A stretch of 64,000 nucleotides of DNA from Pempheris klunzingeri (lineage: Eukaryota > Chordata > Actinopteri > Acropomatiformes > Pempheridae). Below are positions 1 to 10,659 of this stretch, piece after piece (the stretch's first letter is position 1; every line of letters starts with the position of its first letter). The stretch is taken from positions 129,501 to 193,500 of the forward strand of contig NC_092027.1 in assembly GCF_042242105.1 (NCBI RefSeq), in the 5' to 3' direction. A program made the position numbers and the translations under genes. The notes under the pieces are model-generated. The model was not told where the DNA came from and made no database searches. It saw only the letters and a program-made list of their open reading frames with translations.

Positions 1-250
1 CCTCCTGTCCTCCACCTGTCCTCCTCCTGTCCACCTGTCCTCCTTCTGTCCTCCTCCTGTCCTCCTTCTGTCCTCCTTCTGTCCTCCTCCTGTCCTCATT
101 CTGTCCTCCTTCTGTACACCTGTCCTCCTTCTGTCCTCCACCTGTCCTCCTTCTGTCCTCCTCCTTCTCTCCTTCTGTCCTCCTTCTGACCTCCTCCTGT
201 CCTCCTTCTGTCCTTCTGACCTCCTCCTGTCCTCCTTCTGTCCTCCCTCT
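1..250. repeat. CTGTCCTCC-type minisatellite
   Basis: Pyrimidine-rich tandem repeat built from CTGTCCTCC and CTTCTGTCCTCC variants. It fills what is probably the 3' end of an intron, because a splice acceptor (TTCAG at 291-295) and a zinc-finger exon follow directly. Reading frames on the other strand here are repeat translation and not genes. Confidence 0.85.
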
Positions 251-295
251 GCTGGTCAACACTTCTGTCTGTCTGTGTTCCAGTTTCTCCTTCAG

Positions 296-1287
296 ACATC
301 CTCAAAGTGATCGTTATGAAAGAGGAGCAGCAGGACCCCCCAGAGCCCCCCCACATTAAAGAGGAGCAGGAGGACCCCCCAGAGCCCCCCCACATTAAAG
401 AGGAGCAGGAGGAGGTCTGGACCAGTCGGCAGGGAGAGCAGCTTCAAGGGCCGGAGGAGGCTCATATCACCGAGTTCCCACTGACTCCTGTCCCTGTGAA
501 GAGTGAAGATGATGAAGAGGAAGCTCAGTCCTCACAGCTTCATCACAGACACACTGAACACATGGAGACAGAAGCTGATGGAGAGGACTGTGGAGGACCA
601 GGACCAGACAGGAACCCACATCCACGTGGACCCTTAGAGGCCGAGGACCAGACTGAAGACTCCTCAGAGACCGAGACTGAGGACAGTGAGGACTGGGAGG
701 AGACCAGAGAAGCTCAGTCTGGGTCAAAGTCCCTGAAAAACACCAAAGTGAGGAGATGTTACATCGGCAAGAAATCATTTGTCTGCTCTGAATGTGGGAA
801 AAGATTTAGTCAGATGGGAAGTCTGAAGAGACACCTGTCCATTCACACAGGGGAGAGACCATTTAGCTGCTCTGACTGTGGGAAAAGGTTTGACTGCAGG
901 GGAAACCTGAAGAGACACATGAAAATTCACACTGGGGAGAAACCATTTAACTGCTCAGTTTGTGGTAAAAGATTCACACATCGGGCGAATGTGACACAGC
1001 ACATGGCCGTTCACACGGGGGAGAAACGGTTCAGCTGCTCCGTCTGTGGCCAGAGGTTCGCCTGGTCCACTCAGGTCAAAACTCACCGCTGTGACGGAGA
1101 GTCCTTGCCGCTGAACCAAGAGAAACCCTTCAGTTGCTCCAAGTGCAAGAAAACATTCAGCCGCAGTACAAACCTGAAGGCTCACATGAGAGTCCACACA
1201 GGAGAGAAACCATTCGGCTGCTCTGTCTGTCATCAGAGATTCACCTGGCATCATCAGCTCCAGACTCATACTGATGTTCGTCATTAG
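296..1287 (+). CDS. C2H2 zinc-finger protein, 3' terminal exon (5' part outside window)
   Basis: Last exon of a fish C2H2 zinc-finger gene, probably a nuclear DNA-binding transcription regulator. The acceptor TTCAG ends at 295. The exon opens with AC completing a split Asp codon, as in the related exons at 5468 and 6528, and runs 329 codons to TAG at 1285-1287. The first half is acidic, with a doubled [12 protein letters not shown] motif and a [16 protein letters not shown] stretch. Six finger units follow: four classic C2H2 fingers joined by HTGE(K/R)(P/R) linkers, a fourth unit ending H-R-C in place of H-x3-H, and a last unit with H-x4-H spacing. The upstream exon with the start codon is not in the window; the first ATG in the exon (316) is probably internal. 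DNA target unknown. Confident about family, not about ortholog. Confidence 0.88.
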
Positions 1288-1435
1288 TCCTCAGTTCCAG
1301 ATGGACGCTGAAAAGTAGAGACTGAGGACTAAAGTCAGGGACGAGGACGGGACGAGACCAGAGAACCTCAGTCGGGTCTAAACACTGTTAAACATAACTT
1401 TAAATAACAAGATTTGATCTCAAACTCTATCTGAA

Positions 1436-2070
1436 GACACACATGACTCCTCACACAGGAGAGAAACCCTTCGGCTGCTCAGTCTGTTAGGAGTGCTTCA
1501 GTTACAGAGGAAGCGTATGGAGTCACATGAGAATCCACGCATGGCAGAAATGCTTCACGTCCAATGTCAGTACACAATACTCACACAAACATTCACAGTA
1601 AAACTCCCAGAGGACCAGAAGCAGCCAAGAACTCCGATCCAGAGAGCCTCAGTCAAGTTTAAATGCTTTGAAAAATAAAGAGCCTGTAAGTGATGAGAGC
1701 TGTGACACTGACAGGAAACCCTTCAGCTGCTTTGACTAGAGGAAAACATTCAAGACCAATCTGAAGTCATATGCGGATTAACACAGAAGAGAAACCGTCT
1801 GGTTGCTCCGTGTGCCTCAAAGGATCTGCATATCAGACGAATGTGACAACACGTGGCTGTTCACATGGGAGAGAAACCGTACAGCTGCAGCGTCTGTGAG
1901 AACAGGTTCACCTGGTCCACTCAGGTCCAACACCACCAGCGTGTCGGCAGGTACTCCTTCTGACCTCTGACTCTCAGGAGGTCTGGACCAATCAGGAGGG
2001 AGAGCAGCTTCAAGGGCTGGAGGAGGCTCATATCACCAAGTTCATTCAGGGGAAAGTACAGGTAGAAAAG
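1436..2070 (+). pseudogene. Decayed C2H2 zinc-finger remnant
   Basis: Broken copy of the neighbouring zinc-finger exon. Around 1455-1480 it reads [12 protein letters not shown] and then meets a stop. Finger-like pieces recur at 1500-1550, 1715-1760 and 1790-1925 (GEKPYSCSVCENRFTWSTQ), separated by stops and frameshifts. At about 1976-2040 a copy of the acidic segment (EVWTNQEGEQLQGLEEAHIT) follows the fingers, the reverse of the normal order. This suggests the start of another duplicated unit. No intact frame remains. Confidence 0.75.
1674..1679 (+). promoter_or_regulatory. Possible polyadenylation signal (AATAAA)
   Basis: AATAAA 387 bases after the stop of the first zinc-finger gene. A second AATAAA at 3153-3158 is an alternative end. 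No transcript evidence, so the choice is open. Confidence 0.35.
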
Positions 2071-2130
2071 GTGAGTGAGCAGCTCTGAATGTGGGAAGAG
2101 ATTTGGTCTCAGTGGAAATCTGAGATCCCC

Positions 2131-2215
2131 AACGGCTCTGATTGGTCGGCATAAAGAAGTTTCGGTGTCCTCTGATTGGTCGGTATCAGTCTGTATAAAG
2201 AAGTGTCCTCTGACA
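2131..2215 (+). repeat. Short copies of the LRP12-intron array unit
   Basis: Contains CTCTGATTGGTCGG twice, followed by CATAAAGAAG and GTATAAAGAAG. In reverse complement this is the same unit that is amplified about 29 times at 51127-52212, with almost base-for-base identity over one unit. Here there are only about two copies. Confidence 0.75.
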
Positions 2216-2299
2216 AACAGAAGTCTGATTGGATGGAAGCCAAGGGTGAAATGAGCCAAAAAGGGCTCCCTCTCTGAACTCAGTTTCCCAGAGTCCTTT

Positions 2300-3420
2300 A
2301 GTTTCACACATAGGTGCTAAACGCCCCCCTGGATCCAGATTTCCAGCCACCATTGGTCAATGTGGGACACACGACCCTAAACCAGAGCTCCCCCACTGCT
2401 CTCACTGACTTCTCCTCTGGACCCCTGAGGGTCCAGTTCTGTTCCACCTTGGGCTCTGCTGGACACCAGCTCAGCGCTGCACCTCATCCCTCCTGGACCC
2501 TGAGGGTCCAGTTCCAGACCTGCAGCTTTCTCCTCCAGCTCCAGCCTCAGTGTGGCCTGTACCAGAGCAGACCACCTTCTTCATGGCAGCGACACCAAGT
2601 CCTGCCCGAACCAAGCTTATCAGCGCCAGCTGACCCAAAGTCTACCACCTGATCATCAGAGCAACAGGAGCACACCAGCTAGTTAGCACAGAGCTGCTAA
2701 CTAGCTTAGCACAGAGCTGCTAACTAGCTTAGCACAGAGCTGCTAACTAGCAGGGAACAAAGGAGCGACCGGATTCCTGCAGCCTGCAACAGGACAGCAA
2801 GGACAAAGAACCACCACCTTCTTCCAGCCTGGACCACCAACAGGCTGAGAAGCAGCACACTGAAGGACCTTCTTCTTCTCCCCTTTTAAGGACTGCTAAC
2901 AAACTCTAACTGGGCATAGATAGCATAGCATTACTGCATACACGGCTAAGCAATGGTTAACCTTGTGAATGTATTGATTTGCTTTAATGATCACTGAGTT
3001 TGATTATTGTGATGTGTTGTAGTTTACTGTGCAGCCATAAAGTGAACATTAGTTAACTGATAGCACGACACTGTATTATTGGTAATCTTGTCTGGTGGAT
3101 GTAAAACTTGTTTGTCGTTCCACTGGTCACATGACAGCTGTAACTGGGTATGAATAAAGTTTATTTTGAACAGGACTCATCTCGTTGTGGATGATAATTA
3201 TTAATTATTTGATTATTATTATTATATATTAATTTTTATTGATGTCTGATTTTATTGGTGAAAACGAATAAAACCCATTGGTCAGTCTCACTGCTGCCTC
3301 AGCGACCTGCTCCGTCGTCACTACAAACATGCTGTCCTGCTGCAGCGCCACATGTAGATTCATCCGCCGCTGAAAACAGGAAGCTTCACTGCAGGTTGTT
3401 CTTCGGTGCCCGACACAGAT
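2300..3420. other. Intergenic stretch without a supported gene
   Basis: A 112-codon open frame at 2314-2652 has no recognisable domain and looks like chance. A 23-bp repeat (GAGCTGCTAACTAGCTTAGCACA) occurs three times at about 2681-2750. From about 2930 the sequence is AT-rich with an AATAAA at 3153-3158. I see no gene. Confidence 0.6.
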
Positions 3421-3429
3421 TCACACATT

Positions 3430-3890
3430 AACACACTCACATTAGCATATATGTTAGCATCCTATTAGCATATATTTTAGCATCACATTAACATATATGT
3501 TAGCATTACGTTAGTATATATTTTAGCAATACATTAGCATATATGTTAGCATCACGTTAGTATATATTTTAGCATTACGTTAACATATGTTGGCATCACG
3601 TTAGTATATATTTTAGCATTACGTTAACATATGTTGGCATCACGTTAGTATATATTTTAGCATTATGTTAGCATATATGTTAGCATCACGTTAGTATATA
3701 TTTTAGCATTACATTAGCATATATGTTAGCATCACGCTAGTATATATTTTAGCATTACATTAGCATATATGTTAGCATCATGTTAGTATATATTTTAGCA
3801 TTACATTAGCATATATGTTAGCATCCTATTAGCATATATTTTAGCATTACATTAGCATATATGTTAGCATCACGTTAGTATATATTTTAG
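3430..3890. repeat. 46-bp AT-rich minisatellite (two 23-bp halves)
   Basis: About ten imperfect copies of a unit that alternates TTAGCATATATGTTAGCAT and ACGTTAGTATATATTTTAG. The two halves are themselves related, so the array probably began as a 23-bp unit. No coding potential. Confidence 0.88.
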
Positions 3891-4269
3891 AATCAGAACC
3901 AGAACCAGAACCTCGAAGAGACCAGAGACCCTCAGTCAGGTCTAGACTCTCTGAGTGACGTCACACCAGCCGACTCAGATTTTATGTTTCATAGTTTAGC
4001 TTGTGTTCGACTCACTTGTTTCACCTGCAGGTTTTTTTTGGTTTGTATCTGATGTTAACATGACCGGCCAATCAGAGAGCAGCTCAGCGGCCAATCAGAG
4101 AGCAGCTCTGATTCCAGCATTCATCATTGATTTTAATGATCATGTTTGATCTGATCTGGATCAATAAATAAATCAATGATAATAAAACTACAAACCAACA
4201 CCGAAGCTGTTTCGGCGCTTCGTGTCGTCACAGTCACACCTGCTGTAACGGAACAACACTGATCACCAC

Positions 4270-4464
4270 AAACTCTGTCACCGGGACTTTTATTTTGAAA
4301 GCCGTCCCCGGAAGTGATGGCGGGTGTCTGGCCGGGGGTCGGTCAGCCGAGGAAACCGTTAGCTGGACGGAAACAGGGGCAGAAAACCGTGAGGGGGGAG
4401 CTCGGTGAGCAGAGCGCGGACGGACCGACACCGTGACCCGCTGGACGAGCGTCTGAACCCGGAA
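4270..4464 (+). promoter_or_regulatory. CpG-rich promoter / 5' UTR of zinc-finger gene
   Basis: GC- and CpG-rich stretch immediately upstream of a short first coding exon (4465-4483). It resembles a CpG-island promoter with 5' UTR. There is no clear TATA box, so the transcription start cannot be placed. Confidence 0.55.
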
Positions 4465-4483
4465 ATGGAGCCCAGAGGAGCAG
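4465..4483 (+). CDS. Zinc-finger gene, first coding exon
   Basis: ATG GAG CCC AGA GGA GCA G followed by a GTTGGT donor encodes MEPRGA and the first base of a split codon. That base joins AC at the start of either the 5468 or the 6528 exon to give Asp, so MEPRGA-DVQQ is read in frame. The phase match and the CpG-rich leader support this start over the internal GTG at 6542. Such tiny first exons are usual in fish genes of this family. Confidence 0.72.
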
Positions 4484-5467
4484 GTTGGTTTCCGCTGGAG
4501 GCGGCTTCACTGCTCTGCTAACGATGCTAAGCTAACGTTAGCCGCTCCCTTCAGTCCCCGCCCTGTCCGGGAGGCTCCGATCAGCTGCCGCCCCCGCGGA
4601 CCCGGACTCGGTCAGACCGGGTCACGGAGCTAACATTAGCTTAGCAGGCTAACGGCCTGATCGGTCACGTCTTATCAGTCACCTTTAACCCCGGCGTGTC
4701 GCCATGGTAACCGCGTCAGAGCACCATGGCAACCAGCTGCTGGAAAACAAACGAATGGTTGAATGATTGATTGATGTTGATGAAGTTTGTTTTTTTATAC
4801 TCAGATTAATTAGGAAACACGTTGTCTGTGACGTCACACAGGAAGTGATCGACTAATTAAGGACATGAGATCAGTGAAGCAAACAAAATAATAAATAAGG
4901 TTATAATAATACTGTGTGTTTCCTGTCGTGACTCGCAGCTCCTCCGTCGATGAACGTGACACTTTGTTTTTATCTGTTTCATACAGGTAGAACCTCCACC
5001 TTTAGAACGTTCTAGTGGTGCTTCTAGTTTTCCTTTGGCTCTCAGACGGAGATTTCATTTCGGTTCTTGTATCCTATCACAGCTGTCTGTACTCTGATGT
5101 TCTCCTGAGCCTGTAGGGGTTCTTCAGCTGACTCTAGTGGTCCTTGAGTTGATGGTTCTGCTTCATGGCTATTCGTTTTAAGAGGTTCTGGCTATGGGGG
5201 TCGTTCGTGGGTTCCTGTAGGTCACGTGGTCACTGAAGAAGTCCTAGGGGTCCATTAGGAGGTTCTAGTCATCCAGCAGGTTCTCAGGAGTGAGTTTATT
5301 GTTCGTCAAGGTGCTGATTGTGGTTCATGAGGAGGTTCTAGGGGTCTAGTAGGTGGTTCTATTTGTCAGAACCCAGAAAGACAATTAATTAATAATTAAT
5401 TAAATAATCATTTAGGTTAATCTCAGATTCCTGGTGTCTGAGTTTGTTTTCCGTCTGTCCCTCACAG

Positions 5468-5668
5468 ACGTCCAGCAGCCGGTGGGGGCCGAAGAACAGG
5501 TTCCCTGTGAGCGGCAGGACCCCCCAGAGCCCCCCCACATTAAAGAGGAGCAGGAGGAGGTCTGGACCAGTCGGCAGGGAGAGCAGCTTCAAGGGCCGGA
5601 GGAGGCTCATATCACCGAGTTCCCACTGACTCCTGTCCCTGTGAAGAGTGAAGATGATGATGGTCCAG
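5468..5668 (+). CDS. Zinc-finger gene, acidic exon 2 (skippable)
   Basis: Acceptor CTCACAG ends at 5467 and donor GTAGGA starts at 5669. The 201-nt exon begins and ends in phase 1 and can be included or skipped without a frameshift. It encodes DVQQPVGAEEQV, then [34 protein letters not shown] and [11 protein letters not shown]. From about 5515 it is nearly identical to 340-510 in the first gene, a sign of recent duplication or gene conversion. No zinc fingers lie in this exon. Confidence 0.75.
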
Positions 5669-6370
5669 GTAGGAACGACATGGACGAGATAATTTGATGA
5701 GATTTTAGGGAGCAAAGTTGACAAAGTAAAAGTTCAGCAGAACCCGGTTTAGGAGTGGAGAACGGTTCTTTAAAAGTCACCAGGGAGCTGAAACTGAAAT
5801 GTTTACTTTCTGTTATTCTGTAGTTTTGGTTCAATGTGAAGCAGGATGACAGACGACCAGTTATCTTAAAGAACTCAATAGTTCTTCTACAGTTCTGATA
5901 ACAGTCCAGGATCCCGGGGAACCCACATGGACCTCTAAATACACCGTCAGGGGACGGTTGGCATCACTGGAAGTCGAGCTTTTATGATTTCCCTTCGTTC
6001 TCTTTTGTTTGGAGCTCCAGACAAACGGGAAGTAAAACCAGTTTGATCTGAGCTCCTTCTAAAGGTCCGGTGGACCAATCAGGTCCTCGACCAGAGCTGT
6101 TTATGATGAGGAGGCGTTCATGTTAACTCTGATGCTGAAGAGGCGTCGGACCGACTGTCGGGGCGACCTGAGGAGAACCGCGTGAGACGGATCAGAGGGG
6201 ATCTGGTGACCCCCCAGGCCTCCGTAGATTTGTTTGTTCATATGATTTAAAATCATGAATTTTCATTTCAGGTTTTCTTGAAAATTAAATGTGGAAACAG
6301 AAGAAAAAAAAAAAACTTTTTAAAGAACAGAGAATTCAACGCTTTGTGGTGAATCAGCGACTAAAGCCTG

Positions 6371-6500
6371 ACTAACTAACCCGTGTTACTGTTAACTAAC
6401 CCGTGTTATTGTTAACTAACCCATGTTATTGTTAACTCACCCGTGTTACTGTTAACTAACCTGTGTTATTGTTAACTAACCCGTGTTACTGTTAACTAAC
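6371..6500. repeat. 20-bp tandem repeat before the finger exon
   Basis: Seven copies of (T)TAACTAACCCGTGTTA(C/T)TG ending about 27 bases upstream of the 6528 splice acceptor. The repeat also resembles multiple branch-point-like TAACTAAC words. Confidence 0.85.
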
Positions 6501-6527
6501 CAGTATTCTCCGTCTGTCGCCCTGCAG

Positions 6528-8557
6528 ACGTCCAGCAGCTGGTGGAGGCTAAAGAACAGGTTCCCACCGAGCAGCAGGACTGGAGCCCCGGTGTGGTGCA
6601 GGACCCTCCAGAGCCCCCCCACATTAAAGAGGAGCAGGAGGAGGTCTGGACCAGTCAGCCAGACCTGGAGACGGGGGGGGGCGGCTGGCCGGAATCAGTC
6701 CTTCAGTCTCTGAACATCGTCAGCGTCCCCGCAGGCGAGCGGAGGCGGGGGGGTGTAAAGAAGACGTACAGCTGCTCCGAGTGTGGGAAGACCTTTGGCC
6801 GCAGCCCCCACCTGAAGATCCACATGAGGACGCACACCGGGGAGAAACCCTTCAGCTGCCCTTTCTGTGGGAAGAGCTTCACGCAGAAGGTGAACCTGAC
6901 GTACCACCTGTCTGTCCACACCGGGGAGAAACGCTTCAGCTGCAGCTCCTGCGGGCACAAGTTCACCTGGTACACGCAGTTAAAGAGCCACCGCTGCATC
7001 TGTCCGCCCTCATGTGTCCGCCAGGATCACGGTGAGGACGGCGGGGAGATGGAGGGTGGGGACAAAGCCTTCAGCTGCTCCCACTGCGGGAAAGTCTTCA
7101 GTCGCAAGGACAACCTGAACATCCACACCAGGATCCACACAGGGGAGAGACCTTACAGCTGCTCCATCTGCGGGAAGAGCTTCAAACACGGAGGACACCT
7201 GACACAGCACATGTCGGTCCACAGCAAGGAGAACCGCTTCAGCTGCAGGGGCTGCGACCGCAGGTTCACCTGGCTCTACCAGCTCAAGAGACACTCCTGT
7301 GGCAGGTCTTCAGAGCCTCAGGGGGTCTGGACCAGTCAGGAGACTGACATCAACGAGTCCCTGGTCACTCCTGTCCCTGTGAAGAGTGAAGATGATGAAG
7401 AGGAAGCTCAGTCCTCACAGCTTCATCACAGACACACTGAACACATGGAAACAGACGCTGATGGAGAGGACTGTGGAGGACCAGAACCAGACAGGAAGCC
7501 ACATCCACGTGGACCCTTAGAGCCTGACCTGAAGGCTGGAGACTCTCCTGAGCCAGGAGTCATTAGCAAAAAGGGGGCCAGAGAAGTTCGGTCCAGTCTG
7601 AAGCATATGAAAGTCCCCAACGTGGATCCAGGAGGTCACCCTGTGAGGAAAGTGTTCAGCTGCTCTGAGTGTGGGAAGGTCTTTGGCCGTAAGGAACACC
7701 TGCAGACTCACGAGAGGATCCACACAGGAGAGAGACCCTTCAGCTGCCCTCGCTGCGGGAAGACATTTGGCTGCAAGAGGTCCCTGCTGGGTCATATGAC
7801 CAGCCACACAGGAGAGAAACCCTTCAGCTGCTCCCAGTGTGGGAAGAGGTTCGGCCGGATGGTGAATCTGAAGACACACCAGAGGCTTCACACGGGCGAG
7901 CGGCCGTTCAGCTGCCCCTTCTGTGGCAAAGGCTTCACCCAGAAGGTCCACATGACCCAGCACATGGCCGTCCACACCGGTGAGAAGCAATTCAGCTGCA
8001 GCGTCTGTGACAAGAGGTTCACCTGGCTCTCTGGGTTCAGGCGCCACAAATGCAGCAACGAGCAGTCAGAGGTGGATGAGAGCCAGGCAGAGGAGAGCTC
8101 GGAGGCTGAGCCTGGGGAGAAACCATTCGGCTGCCGTCAGTGTGGCAACAGATTCAATCACAAGCACAACCTGAAGGCTCACATGAGGATCCACACCGGA
8201 GAGAAACCGTTCAACTGTTCTGTGTGCGAGAAAGGCTTTGCCGCCAGCGGAGCGCTGAAGAAACACCTGAGGACTCATTCGGGAGAGAAACCCTTCAGCT
8301 GCTCCGTCTGCGGCATCAGGTTCACACAGGGGGGGAACTTGAAGCGCCACATGGCCCAGCACACCGGGGAGACTCGGGAGAAACCCTACAGCTGCTCCGT
8401 GTGTGCCAAGAGCTTCACGCAGGTGTCCAACATGAAGCGACACATGAGCCAGCACAACGAGCCACTGCAGGCAGCAGGCAGTGACGCTGGGACGGGCTCA
8501 GATCTGACCCAGGACCAGCAGGAGGAAGCCCAGAGTCTGACAGCACTCAGCCACTGA
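6528..8557 (+). CDS. C2H2 zinc-finger protein, large 3' exon with 15 fingers
   Basis: Terminal exon of the zinc-finger gene starting at 4465 (joined CDS 4465-4483, 5468-5668, 6528-8557; 749 aa). Acceptor CCTGCAG ends at 6527 and the stop is TGA at 8555-8557. A short acidic start ([17 protein letters not shown]) leads into six fingers. A second acidic segment (about 7330-7600, [16 protein letters not shown]) follows, then five fingers, a short spacer and four fingers. The 3rd, 6th and 11th units share F-T-W-x4-(L/F)-(K/R)-x-H-x-C: they keep both Cys and the first His but end in Cys with one-residue spacing, and each closes a block. The protein probably binds DNA in the nucleus; target unknown. 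The block structure suggests growth by duplicating three- to five-finger modules. Confidence 0.92.
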
Positions 8558-9110
8558 CTGCGGGTCTGTCTGAGCTGCACACGGAGGAGTTAACCAAAGC
8601 ATTTGATCTGGTGAAATATTAAGAGGGAACAGGAGGTGTCTGATATAAACAGCCAGCAGCGTGAAGATGGAGTCAGTCTGTGTTTGTGGGTCCATCATTC
8701 AGTCTGCAACATGTCAGGAAATATTAACCCCCCCCAGATGTTCTGTGAGTCCAGCAGGACATCAGCAGGCGATAAAACATGAGCTGAACAACTAATCAGT
8801 GGTTCAGATTCAGTGTCTGACAGACAGATGACAGACAAACAGGTGAGAGACAGACAGGAGAGAGACAGACAGAAAGGTGAGTCTGGAACAACCACGCAAT
8901 GAGGTGTCAGAACCCCCCCAATAAATGATTAAAAGAGGGTAGAAACCAGAGGAGCAAACAAAGATGGACCTCCATTATCAAGAGGAATAAACACAAGATA
9001 GAGTTCAGAGGGACCACAGCAGTCAGGATGCCCCATGAGAGTCAGACCAGGTTTAGGAAGTCGCCCCCCCCCCCCTAGAAGAGTAGAACTCCTGCGACGT
9101 GTTTTAAACA
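8558..9110 (+). other. 3' UTR / flank of the zinc-finger gene
   Basis: No open frame of note. An AATAAA at 8920-8925, 363 bases after the stop, is the first candidate poly(A) signal; another lies at 9833-9838. Short CAGA repeats occur near 8820-8880 and a poly-C run near 9064. Confidence 0.5.
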
Positions 9111-9137
9111 TCAGTCAGTCAGCGAAGACTCCAGCCT

Positions 9138-9516
9138 GTCCTGTTCCTGTTTCTGTTTCTGCTTTTGTTCCTGTTTCTGTTTCTGCTTTTGCTTTTGTTC
9201 CTGTTCCTGTTCCTGTTTGTGCTTTTGTTCCTCTTTCTGTTTCTGTTCCTGTTCCTGTTCCTGTTCCTGTTCCTGTTTCTGTTCCTGTTCCTGTTCCTGT
9301 TTCTGTTTCTGCTTTTGTTCCTGTTCCTGTTTCTGTTTCTGTTTCTGCTTTTGTTCCTGTTCCTGTTCCTGTTTCTGTTTCTGTTTCTGTTTCTGTTTCT
9401 GTTTCTGTTTCTGTTCCTGTTTCTGTTTCTGCTTTTGTTCCTGTTTCTGTTTCTGTTCCTGTTCCTGTTCCTGTTTCTGCTTTTGTTCCTGTTCCTGTTT
9501 CTGTTTCTGTTCCTGC
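9138..9516. repeat. Hexanucleotide array (TTCCTG/TTTCTG/CTTTTG)
   Basis: About 380 bases of six-base units alternating TTCCTG, TTTCTG and GCTTTTG. Because the unit is six bases, several frames on both strands stay open and give strings such as VPVSVSAF or NRNRNR. These are not genes. Confidence 0.92.
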
Positions 9517-9519
9517 CAT

Positions 9520-10640
9520 TAGAAAACAACGGAGATGTTTTCATGTTTATTTCAAATGTTTGTTGGCGTCTCTTCACATTTCTTAATGACAGTGAAGGTT
9601 TTTGGACTAAAATGATAAACTGAAGGAACTTCTGAAATGTTTGTGTAAAAAAGTGACAAAACATTTGAAATGAAAAGTTTCTGTAAAAACAGACGTTGTC
9701 ATTGGTCTGCGATCATGTGACTAAACTATCTGAATGAAGGTTTGAAGCTACGATAAAAACCTTTTTTTCTTTGGAGTTTGAGTGGAAGATGGTGTTTGTC
9801 ATGATTATTCAGTTTCAGTCATTAAAGTCGTGAATAAATGTCATCTTTATGACCACAAGGATCCTGTTTGTTAAGAACCAGCTAACAGTCTCTGTTTGTG
9901 CTAAGCTAGGCTAACGTCTGCTCTAATGAATAACTGGAAGAACGGTCGTAAAGCTGTTTGTTCTCGGTGCTGCGTGATGAGAGAAAACAGCTTAAAGGGT
10001 AAAAAACCTACAACTACCAGAATGCACTGGACTCCAGGCCTGTCCAATAGGAGCAGTCGAGGCAGACGGGCCTCTCTTTTAGAACCATCTCCTTGTCAAA
10101 AAAGTGGAGCAGCACCAGTCATCCTGGGGGGGGGGGGGGGGGGGTCTGTGTCGATGGTCCTCCAGATGCTGTGAGTCGGCCCGAACGTCTAATTCTAATT
10201 ATGCAGACTGTCTGACGAACCCCCACATGAGCAAACAGCAATAGGAGCACGACTAATAGTGATTACATGAAGAAGGAGAAGAAGAACAGACGCTCAAAGT
10301 CACCGACTGGAATTATTTTATCTGCACTCCAGGAGGACAGATCAGACTTTGGTGTCTTCCAGGTTCCAGATGGAGAACCAGGCTGTGGATCAGCTGTGGT
10401 TCCGTTCAGCTCTCAGGTTGATTAACCCGTTCTGGGGGTCGAAGGATGTCAAGAGGACGTCAAACCGTTTGGGTCACACGTAGAGGTTCTAGAGACCACA
10501 TGGTCGTTACGCTCAGGTGAACTGAGGAAGGACGCCATGTGACACAGATGGGGGGGGTTACATCAGGTGAACCGTTTTCCCCTCTGTGTACTTCTCATGT
10601 TCTCTTAAGGAACCCTGTCACGGCTTCGCACGAAGCTCGT
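9520..10640. other. Intergenic stretch, no gene seen
   Basis: Mixed unique sequence with an AATAAA at 9833-9838 and a poly-G run at about 10127-10144. Open frames are short and lack recognisable motifs. Confidence 0.55.
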
Positions 10641-10659
10641 CTCGGCACCTTTGGTGACA

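Noticed and set aside
2314..2652. 112-codon + frame
   Set aside because: No domain, no splice context and no similarity I can recognise; likely chance.
4234..4431. 65-codon - strand frame in the CpG-rich leader
   Set aside because: High GC lowers stop frequency; no motif, and it overlaps the promoter and 5' UTR of the + strand gene.
9115..9664. Overlapping frames on both strands in the TTCCTG/TTTCTG array
   Set aside because: A six-base repeat keeps several frames open at once; no unique N or C terminus resembles a protein.
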